Origin: Chloroflexota bacterium
GTDB lineage: Bacteria > Chloroflexota > Limnocylindria > Limnocylindrales > CSP1-4
Length of the DNA stretch: 20,050 bases
Assembly (NCBI GenBank): GCA_016875645.1
Contig: VGPE01000020.1
Coordinates: 1 to 20,050 of the forward strand
Direction: 5' to 3'
Below, piece after piece: positions 14,545-20,050 of this stretch (its first letter is position 1; each line of letters opens with the position of its first letter). Under the pieces are notes generated by a model, which was not told the DNA's origin, did no database searches, and saw nothing but the letters and a program-made list of their open reading frames with translations. Made by a program: the position numbers and the translations under genes.

Positions 14545-14991
14545 CTACTTGAGCATGTCCTTGGCCTGGGCGAGCAGCGTCTTGGCTTCGCTCACGAGTG
14601 CCTCGAGATCCGCGACGGGCTTTCCGTCCTGGATGACCGCTCGCGTCTTCACGGCGATCAACTCCTCGAGATTCTCCATGAAATCGTGGTCGACCTCTTC
14701 GAGCGGATGCTCGACCAGCTCGAAGTGGTTCTCGTAGGTTTCGGCGATTGCGTCGAGGGCGCCCTGCTTGTCGCCGGCCCGGTATTTCGTGAGCGCCGAT
14801 TCGAGGCCGGCGACCGTCGCGTCCACCTCGGCGGCAAGGTCGACGGCCGTGCTCGCCGCGGCGGTTGGTGCGGCAGTCGGTGCCGGCGTAGCAGCGGCAC
14901 CGGTGCAGGCACCGAGACCGATGGCGGCGGCGACGCCGAGGACTGCAAGCGAGCGGCGCGCGCGCGTCGGCGTGACCTGGAGCTGGAACAT
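14545..14991 (-). CDS. Lipoprotein resembling the extracytoplasmic domain of the FTR1 permeases
   Basis: A 148-residue lipoprotein, first gene of the second FTR1 operon. The signal peptide ends in the lipobox GLGAC (lipidated Cys at 29), followed by a short Ala/Pro/Thr linker (about 30-47) and an alpha-helical domain (about 48-148). The domain contains YRAGDKQGALDAI then ENHFELVEHPL, which aligns with YAAGNREAALATV/DHFELVEFPL of the intact permease and YESGDDRRALASA/DSFELVEFPL of the frameshifted one. It therefore looks like a free-standing copy of the permease's N-terminal domain, plausibly an iron-capturing or delivery partner analogous to EfeO-type proteins; that role is inference. ATG 14991 is preceded by a GGGGTGAG-like site. 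The gene abuts the FTR1 paralogue. Confidence 0.8.
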   Translation of the reverse strand: MFQLQVTPTRARRSLAVLGVAAAIGLGACTGAAATPAPTAAPTAAASTAVDLAAEVDATVAGLESALTKYRAGDKQGALDAIAETYENHFELVEHPLEEVDHDFMENLEELIAVKTRAVIQDGKPVADLEALVSEAKTLLAQAKDMLK

Positions 14992-15143
14992 GGTGCGTGC
15001 TCACCCCATTGGAGCATCTCCCGCGCCGGACAGGTACGGACGCAGGGACGCGGCCGGACGCGCCGGCCGGTGCCGACGCCAGTGACGCATGCCGGGACAT
15101 GGCGGACCATCCTCCGGAAGTACCAGCCGCGTCGACGAGGGCG

Positions 15144-15172
15144 ACGCTACCGCCTCGTGTCTCATCAGTCAA
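15144..15172 (-). promoter_or_regulatory. Promoter of the second FTR1 operon
   Basis: Read on the minus strand: -35 box TTGACT (15167-15172), 17-bp spacer, -10 box TAGCGT (15144-15149). RNA would start near 15137, giving a leader of about 146 bases before ATG 14991. Five of six -35 bases and five of six -10 bases match the promoter at 9906-9934, with the same spacer length and same overlap with the operator. Confidence 0.62.
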
Positions 15173-15204
15173 GTGCCCTTGCATCACCAATGCAAGCAGG
15201 CTTG
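15170..15204. promoter_or_regulatory. Candidate metal-response operator, FTR1 operon 2 (two CAAG-N4-CTTG dyads)
   Basis: CAAG-N4-CTTG at 15170-15181 and again at 15193-15204, separated by 11 bp (23 bp between centres). Half-sites, spacing and the spacer ATCACC are shared with 9932-9966. The central part also reads as CTTGCAT-N5-ATGCAAG, a perfect 7-bp inverted repeat. It covers the -35 box, so repression is the simplest model. Confidence 0.65.
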
Positions 15205-15285
15205 CCCCACGCACTCATGGGCTCATGCGACGTTCGGCAGGCCCGGGTGCGTCGCGGCAACGCGTGACCATTTCGTCGCCCGACG

Positions 15286-15297
15286 GTACTGCTGTAC
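15286..15297. promoter_or_regulatory. GTAC-N4-GTAC dyad upstream of TadG-like copy 2
   Basis: GTACTGCTGTAC lies 75 bp before the ATG at 15373. The same dyad layout occurs twice before TadG-like copy 3 (17390-17401 and 17432-17443). The surrounding gene-free stretch 14992-15372 also holds the FTR1 operon 2 promoter and operator, so the two divergent units share this region. Binding of a regulator is inference. Confidence 0.4.
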
Positions 15298-15372
15298 GGG
15301 TGCTGGCTGACGTTCGACCGGCGACAGTGGCTCCGACGCCCGCCCAGTCGGCCAGGGAGAAGCAGCCACCGG

Positions 15373-17289
15373 ATGCAGCCCATCGCCACGCGCTCGGCAC
15401 GCCACGACCGACAGCCCGGAGATGCCGGCCAGATGGTCGTCCTCTTCGTCCTCGTGCTCGTGGTACTCGTTGGTGCGGCGGGACTGCTGCTCGACGGCGG
15501 CATGGCGAGCGCCAACCGACGCCAGGCCCAGGCGGCGGCAGACACGGCGGCCCTGGCGGCGGCGCGAGCGGTCGGGTCAGGGCAGGACGGAGTTACAAAC
15601 GCCCGCCAGATCGCCGCGCTCAACGGCTTCAGCGCAACAACCACGGACTGCGCCGGGGCGACGATCACCGGCGTGGAGGTCAATCAACCCCCGCTCAGCG
15701 GCGCCTATGTCGGCAACAGCAGCTACATCGAGGTGATCGCCCGGCGCGCGATGCGCACCGGGTTCGCAGGCCTGGTCGGCCAGGGCTGCTGGATGGTTCC
15801 CGCGCGGGCGGTCGCCGTCGTGGACGGCTCGGCGGTCTCGCCCTGCACGTTCTGCGCGCTCAACAACACCAGCGACAACCACACGCTCGTGCTCAACAAC
15901 GGCGCCACACTGCGGGTCGAAGGCGAGATCTACGTCAACTCGACGAATGGCTCCGCGCCGTCCGCACCCTGCAACGTCAAGGCCTACAAGGTCTGCGGCG
16001 ACGGCTTCGATGTCTTCGGCGCTGGCGGCTGTGTCAACGCGAAGCGGATCTCCACGGTGGGCGGCTGGGAGACGCACGACGGCAACATCGCGTGGGCGGA
16101 CGAGATCACGCCTGGCTGCGAGTGGTACACGCCGACCGCCCAGGCGCAGCCGTCCAAGGTGTGCATCCACATGCCCGTCCTGCCCGACGCACTCAACGAT
16201 CCAGCCAACCCCGGCTCGATCGTGCATCCACCGACGCCGGGCAGCCGCCCGATCGCCGGCCAGAACGGGTGTCCGGCCACGGCGCTGTCGGGTTCCGGCA
16301 CGTCCTCATCGCCAGCCGAGCTCGTGATCTCGTCGGGCACGCCCACCATCTGTCCGGGCACGTACTACGGCGGCATTGAGATCAGGAACGGCGCGTCGGT
16401 GACCATGCTGCCCGGGGTCTACACCGTCGTGGGCGGCGGCTTCGCGGTGCTCGGCTCGTCGAGCGTGGACGGCAGCGCGGGCGTGATGATCTACAACTCC
16501 AGCGGCAACGGCACCAAGGTCAACACCTCGCCCGGGACGTCCACCGTCCCCGGGCCCGTGGCGGGCAAGGTGAACCCCAAGAACGTCGAGCTCACCTCGA
16601 ATGACAGCACGTCGTCACCGGGCCAGACCGTGACCTTCCGATTTGAACTTGAGCGGAACGGCTCGGGCCGCCCCGTCCCGACCGGGACGGTGACCTTCTA
16701 CAATGGCGAGGCAGCGATCTGCGCCAATGTGGCCCTCCTGCCTGTCGGCGACGGCAAGACCGGCTACAAGACGTGCAACCAGACCTACACCATCTGGGGC
16801 ACGCGCGCCATCAGCGCCATCTACTGGGGCGACCTCGTCTACAACGCCGCCGGCGACGCGATGACGCAGACGATCACCGCGCCCTCCGGAAGCATTGCGC
16901 CGATCACCATCGATACCACTGGCACGGTCAAGCTCAACGCGCCCACGGCCGGCCAGTACGCAGGGCTGACGCTGTTCCAGGACCGGACGAGCAACCTCAC
17001 GGTCACGCTCGACCCGGGCGAGAGCGGCACCACGTGCCCATCCGGCTACATGACCGCGAACATTGACAATCCGACCGACGCGGCCTGGAAGTCGGGCTGC
17101 GGCCCGATCGGCGGCCTGCGCGGCACGGTCTACGCCGCGCACGAGGACGCGCTCGTGTACATCAACGCCGGCGGCCTCGCGCAGTTGCAGGTGATCGCCG
17201 GCCTGATCCAGGTCGATAGCGGCGCCAACGCCCGTTTCGGCTGGACGTCCACGTTCTTCGCGGGCGGCACGATCCACCTCGCCGAGTAG
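15373..17289 (+). CDS. TadG-like Tad-pilus protein with internal Ig-like domain (copy 2)
   Basis: A 638-residue secreted or membrane-anchored protein. The N-terminal Tad domain is at about 20-65, with helix QMVVLFVLVLVVLVGAAG then LLLDGGMASANRRQAQAAAD. About 145-390 is a Gly/Asn-rich beta region with CTFCALNN, VCGDGFDVFGAGG, GGWETHDGNIAWADE, CPGTYYGGI and MLPGVYTVVGGGF. About 403-506 is an Ig-like domain of the bacterial group-3 style (PTGTVTFYNGEA, then TRAISAIYWGDLVYNAAGD). The beta region then resumes with GLTLFQDRTSNLTVTLDPG and GTVYAAHEDALVYINAGG. Cys pairs are frequent, fitting an extracellular protein. ATG 15373 has AGGGAGA 12 bases upstream. It is a probable Tad apparatus or surface component; whether it is adhesive is inference from the Ig-like domain. 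Confidence 0.85.
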   Translation: MQPIATRSARHDRQPGDAGQMVVLFVLVLVVLVGAAGLLLDGGMASANRRQAQAAADTAALAAARAVGSGQDGVTNARQIAALNGFSATTTDCAGATITGVEVNQPPLSGAYVGNSSYIEVIARRAMRTGFAGLVGQGCWMVPARAVAVVDGSAVSPCTFCALNNTSDNHTLVLNNGATLRVEGEIYVNSTNGSAPSAPCNVKAYKVCGDGFDVFGAGGCVNAKRISTVGGWETHDGNIAWADEITPGCEWYTPTAQAQPSKVCIHMPVLPDALNDPANPGSIVHPPTPGSRPIAGQNGCPATALSGSGTSSSPAELVISSGTPTICPGTYYGGIEIRNGASVTMLPGVYTVVGGGFAVLGSSSVDGSAGVMIYNSSGNGTKVNTSPGTSTVPGPVAGKVNPKNVELTSNDSTSSPGQTVTFRFELERNGSGRPVPTGTVTFYNGEAAICANVALLPVGDGKTGYKTCNQTYTIWGTRAISAIYWGDLVYNAAGDAMTQTITAPSGSIAPITIDTTGTVKLNAPTAGQYAGLTLFQDRTSNLTVTLDPGESGTTCPSGYMTANIDNPTDAAWKSGCGPIGGLRGTVYAAHEDALVYINAGGLAQLQVIAGLIQVDSGANARFGWTSTFFAGGTIHLAE

Positions 17290-17389
17290 ACCGGCTCCGG
17301 GCACGTGAATGGGCCGACCCCGAAGACCCAGATCGGGCCCCGTGGTGCCCGCGCGCGCCATGTGACGGGACCATCGAGCCATTCGACGG

Positions 17390-17443
17390 GTACCTCCGTA
17401 CCGGCGACGGGACGAATCCCACGCCGTAGCGGTACGGAGGTAC
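17390..17443. repeat. 14-bp inverted repeat made of two GTAC-N4-GTAC dyads
   Basis: GTACCTCCGTACCG at 17390-17403 is the exact reverse complement of 17430-17443, with a 26-base loop. Each arm is itself a GTAC-N4-GTAC dyad, and the arm centres are 42 bp apart, four helical turns. It lies in the 232-base gap between TadG-like copies 2 and 3, 79 bp before the copy 3 start. No T-run follows, so an operator fits better than a terminator. Apart from this and the ribosome binding site at 17508 I see nothing definite in the gap. Confidence 0.55.
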
Positions 17444-17507
17444 GTGCCGCGAAGTGTTGATTCCCCGCGATCCTGAAGGCCACGGCAGCGGTGCCGGTGG
17501 GCAACTC

Positions 17508-17514
17508 AGGGGGA
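17508..17514 (+). promoter_or_regulatory. Ribosome binding site for TadG-like copy 3
   Basis: AGGGGGA lies seven bases before GTG 17522 and decides that GTG as the start. Confidence 0.6.
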
Positions 17515-17521
17515 GCGGGCT

Positions 17522-19453
17522 GTGCGCCAGATCACCAGGCTTCTCGTGCAGGAGGGGTCGGACCGCGCGGGAGAACGCGGTCAGATGCTCGTCCTGTTCA
17601 CGCTCGTGCTGCTCGTCATGATTGCCGTGGCGGGACTGCTGCTCGACGGCGGTCTTGCCGCCGCGGCACGCCGCCAGGCCCAGAACGCGGCCGACACCGC
17701 GGCGCTCGCTGCCGCAAAGGCCGCGACGCAGGGCGCCGACGTGACTGCGGCAGCCCGCACGATCGGGACCGCCAACGGCTTCGGGGCTGCAACGGTCGAT
17801 TGCAACGGCAACACGGTCGCGGGCATCGCCGTCTATCGCCCGCCGATCACCGGTCCGAACGCGGGCAAGACAGGCTACGTAGAGATCGTGGCACAGCGCG
17901 CCATGCGGACGGCCTTCGCCGGCATCGTCGGCCAGTCCTGCTGGATGGTCTCCGCTCGCGCCGTCGCCGTCGCCGACCAGTCGGCCGTCGCGCCGTGCAG
18001 TTTCTGCTCGCTCAACAACACGGACCAGAACCACACCCTGGTGCTCAAGAACAGCGCCACACTGCGGGTGGACGGTGACATCTACGTGGACTCCACCAAC
18101 GGCGGGACGACGCCCGGCGTGTGCACCCTCAAGAAGTGGAACGTGTGCGGAGACGGCTTCGACATCTTCGGCGAAGGCGGTTACATCTACGCCAAGAGCA
18201 TTTCCGTGGTGGGCGGGTGGGAGACCCACGATCAGAACATCGCGGTCGCCGACGAGCTCGCCCTCAAGAACGGCGCCCCGTGCCCTGAGCACCCGAACCC
18301 GCCGTCTCAGGGCCCGACCGCGAACGTGTGCATCCACATGCCCTACCTGCCGGATCCGCTCAACGACCCGGCCAAGCCCGGCAACATCGTCCCGGCACCC
18401 ATGCTCGGGTCGCGTCCGATCGCCGGCCAGAACGGCTGCCCGTCCCACGCGGTCTCCGCCAGCGGCACCCAGGGCAGCCCGAGCCAGCTGACCCTCAGCA
18501 GCGGGACGCCGACCATCTGCCCGGGCACGTACTTCGGCGGACTCCGGATCACCAACAGCGCCCAGGTCACCATGCTCCCCGGCATCTACATCATGGCCGG
18601 CGGCGGGTTCCAGGTCCTCAATTCGGCCGGCGTCGACGGCAGCGCGGGCGTGATGATCTACAACTCGAGCGGCAGCGGCCCCTCGGTGAATACCGGCCCC
18701 GGCGTGGACCATGTTCCGCCGCCGACGCCCGGCAAGATCGAGGTTCGCCGCGCCGACCTCACCTCGAGCAACAACGCCTCGGACCCCGGCGAGAGCACGA
18801 CCTACACCCTGACGGCCGAGAAGCGCAACGCCAACCCCGTCCCGACGGGAACCACGACCTTCTACGACGGCGACACAGTCATCTGCAGCGCCGTCCCGAT
18901 GGTCCCCAACGGGGACGGCAAGAAGGCCCATGCCGACTGCGTCCAGACCTACACGGTCTGGGGAACACACGCCATCAGCGCGGTTTACTCGGGCGACAGC
19001 GTCTATAACGCGAAGGGTGACACGCTCACCCAGACCGTCCGCTCACCAGGCGGCGCGGCGATCGGCCCGGTGACCATCCTGACCACCGGTCCGGTGAGAC
19101 TCTACGGGCCGAAGGCAGGTCCCTACGGAGGCCTGACGATCTTCCAGGAGCGCACGAGCAACCTGACGATCACCTTCGATCCGGGCGCATCGAGCGGGCC
19201 CTCCTGTCCAGTCGGGTTCATGACGGCCACCCTTGTCGGAGCGGCCGCCTGGAAGGACGGCTGCGGCGCCATCGGCGGCCTCCAGGGCACGGTCTACGCG
19301 CCGGACGAAGACGCCCTTGTGCTGATCGAGGCCGGGGGCCTCGCCCCGCTCCAGGTCATCGCCGGCAAGATCCAGGTCGACAGCGCCTCGAACGCCCGGT
19401 TCGCCTACAACTCCGCGGTCTTCGCCAACGGCCAGATCCACCTCGTGGAGTAA
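17522..19453 (+). CDS. TadG-like Tad-pilus protein with internal Ig-like domain (copy 3)
   Basis: A 643-residue paralogue of copy 2 with the same layout. The Tad N-terminal helix is QMLVLFTLVLLVMIAVAGLL then LDGGLAAAARRQAQNAAD. The beta region contains CSFCSLNNTDQNHTLVLK, VCGDGFDIFGEGG, GGWETHDQNIAVADE, CPGTYFGGL and MLPGIYIMAGGGF. The Ig-like domain is at about 409-509 (PTGTTTFYDGDTVICS, then THAISAVYSGDSVYNAKGD), and the C-terminal beta region holds LTIFQERTSNLTITFDPG and GTVYAPDEDALVLIEAGG. It is the closest intact match to the interrupted copy 1, especially in CSLN, the GVC-x3-K insert and HLVE/RLVE ends. It may be co-transcribed with copy 2, but the 232-base gap with a regulatory-looking inverted repeat suggests independent control. 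Confidence 0.85.
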   Translation: MRQITRLLVQEGSDRAGERGQMLVLFTLVLLVMIAVAGLLLDGGLAAAARRQAQNAADTAALAAAKAATQGADVTAAARTIGTANGFGAATVDCNGNTVAGIAVYRPPITGPNAGKTGYVEIVAQRAMRTAFAGIVGQSCWMVSARAVAVADQSAVAPCSFCSLNNTDQNHTLVLKNSATLRVDGDIYVDSTNGGTTPGVCTLKKWNVCGDGFDIFGEGGYIYAKSISVVGGWETHDQNIAVADELALKNGAPCPEHPNPPSQGPTANVCIHMPYLPDPLNDPAKPGNIVPAPMLGSRPIAGQNGCPSHAVSASGTQGSPSQLTLSSGTPTICPGTYFGGLRITNSAQVTMLPGIYIMAGGGFQVLNSAGVDGSAGVMIYNSSGSGPSVNTGPGVDHVPPPTPGKIEVRRADLTSSNNASDPGESTTYTLTAEKRNANPVPTGTTTFYDGDTVICSAVPMVPNGDGKKAHADCVQTYTVWGTHAISAVYSGDSVYNAKGDTLTQTVRSPGGAAIGPVTILTTGPVRLYGPKAGPYGGLTIFQERTSNLTITFDPGASSGPSCPVGFMTATLVGAAAWKDGCGAIGGLQGTVYAPDEDALVLIEAGGLAPLQVIAGKIQVDSASNARFAYNSAVFANGQIHLVE

Positions 19454-19576
19454 TTCACGGGCCGGATTGCCACCCGACGTCGCGATCCGTCGGCATCAGG
19501 GCCGTCCGGCTCGCCGCGCCACGATTCCCGAATGACCCCGGCGGACTCGGCGGCTGGGCAGCGCGGGTCCCCAGGT

Positions 19577-19605
19577 GACGCCCCGGGCCCCTCCCCCGGG
19601 GCGTC
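19577..19605 (+). terminator. GC-rich hairpin downstream of TadG-like copy 3
   Basis: An 11-bp perfect stem, GACGCCCCGGG (19577-19587) pairing with 19595-19605, with a 7-base loop, 124 bases after the TadG-like stop. No T-run follows, so it is at best a U-less terminator of the kind proposed in high-GC bacteria. It is the most stable-looking hairpin I found in the 461-base gene-free stretch 19454-19914. Confidence 0.45.
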
Positions 19606-19770
19606 GCCCATTGGCCGCGGCACTGACGCGCACATCACCGGGCCCCGCGCCGGACGCCGCCAGCAGTACCAGGACGTTGGTGCCCCGCGGCACCGACAAC
19701 TCGGGGCGTCGGGGGGCGGTCCGGCGGGGTCAAGAGGACTGGGGTGGAGTCCGGCACCCACCACGAGTAC

Positions 19771-19799
19771 TGGACAGGTCCCGCGAGGCCTCGGATACT
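19771..19799 (+). promoter_or_regulatory. Sigma70-type promoter for the exported protein at 19915
   Basis: -35 box TGGACA (19771-19776), 17-bp spacer, -10 box GATACT (19794-19799), each one mismatch from TTGACA/TATACT. The predicted RNA start is near 19806, leaving a leader of about 108 bases. Confidence 0.6.
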
Positions 19800-19899
19800 G
19801 GCTCCCCCGGAGGACCGCGGCAGGCTCGGAACCTCACCCATCCGTTCACCCTGCCTCGATCCCGCCAACCTCCGACGGCGCCGTTCTCCGCAAGTTCGC

Positions 19900-19906
19900 G
19901 AGGTGA
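19900..19906 (+). promoter_or_regulatory. Ribosome binding site for the exported protein at 19915
   Basis: GAGGTGA lies eight bases before ATG 19915 and supports this as a real start despite the gene running off the window. Confidence 0.6.
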
Positions 19907-19914
19907 TATCGACG

Positions 19915-20050
19915 ATGCGAAGCACGACGGCCCGCCGCGGCCTCGCGCTCCTCGCCGCAACGCTGCTCTCGGCGACGCTGCTGCTCGCCGCCAGCGTCTC
20001 GATCGTCCTGGCTGATTCGCCCTTGCCGTCCTCGATCAACGCCTCGGTCG
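19915..20050 (+). CDS. Exported protein, 3' truncated by the window edge
   Basis: Forty-five codons are visible from ATG 19915 with no stop. The product starts MRSTTARRGLALLAATLLSA and continues through a hydrophobic core to S-I-V-L-A-D, a standard Sec signal peptide with a plausible cleavage site after VLA. No lipobox Cys is present, so it is secreted rather than a lipoprotein as far as can be seen. The upstream promoter and ribosome binding site are good. Too little mature sequence is visible to name a family. Confidence 0.7.
   Translation, partial: MRSTTARRGLALLAATLLSATLLLAASVSIVLADSPLPSSINASV

Noticed and set aside
17298..17350. Terminator after TadG-like copy 2 (GGGCAC ... GTGCCC)
   Set aside because: The stem is only six pairs with a loop of about 40 bases and imperfect inner pairing; not distinguishable from chance in this GC-rich DNA.
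17162..18970. A 602-codon open frame on the minus strand
   Set aside because: It is antisense to the two intact TadG-like genes; composition (Arg/Gly/Ala/Val) and absence of motifs mark it as a shadow.

Overview
The window is GC-rich bacterial DNA (about 70% G+C by eye) with mostly compact gene spacing, ATGA/GTGA stop-start overlaps, several GTG starts, lipobox lipoproteins and Tad-pilus proteins. The mix of a PcnB-type CCA enzyme, TadE/TadG-like proteins with Ig-like domains and FTR1 permeases fits a high-GC Chloroflexota lineage (Limnocylindria-like) or possibly Actinomycetota. No marker in the window settles this, so the taxonomy is inference. No tRNA, rRNA, CRISPR array or transposase is visible.

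Layout. (1) 1-3752, plus strand, housekeeping/DNA-metabolism genes: the 3' end of an HD-domain tRNA nucleotidyltransferase, a TPR protein, an ATP-dependent DNA-ligase-like protein lacking the catalytic lysine, a glycerate kinase and an endonuclease III homologue. (2) 3926-7672, plus strand, a Tad-pilus minor-component operon: two TadE-like proteins, a TadG-like gene broken by two in-frame nonsense codons, and a secreted protein with a C-terminal domain I do not recognise. (3) 15172 down to 7694, minus strand, two iron-permease operons. The right-hand one carries a lipoprotein, an FTR1 paralogue with a frameshift and altered iron motifs, a HyuA-type hydantoinase/oxoprolinase, a small membrane-anchored protein and a frameshifted lipoprotein. 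The left-hand one carries an intact FTR1 permease followed by a lipoprotein. (4) 15373-19453, plus strand, two intact TadG-like paralogues with internal Ig-like domains. (5) 19454-19914, a 461-base non-coding stretch with a GC hairpin and a good sigma70-type promoter, leading to the start of an exported protein cut by the window edge.

The most interesting structure is modular. The same unrecognised cysteine-paired domain ends three separate transcription units: the tad operon and both FTR1 operons. Both FTR1 operons also have the same promoter architecture, a -35/-10 pair with 17-bp spacing whose -35 box overlaps a 35-bp element made of two CAAR-N4-CTTG dyads 23 bp apart. This looks like one metal-responsive regulon whose products act at the cell surface; the metal response is inferred from gene context. 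Four ORF-breaking lesions occur in the window, all in genes that have an intact paralogue here. They could be decay of redundant copies or assembly errors, and sequence alone cannot separate the two.
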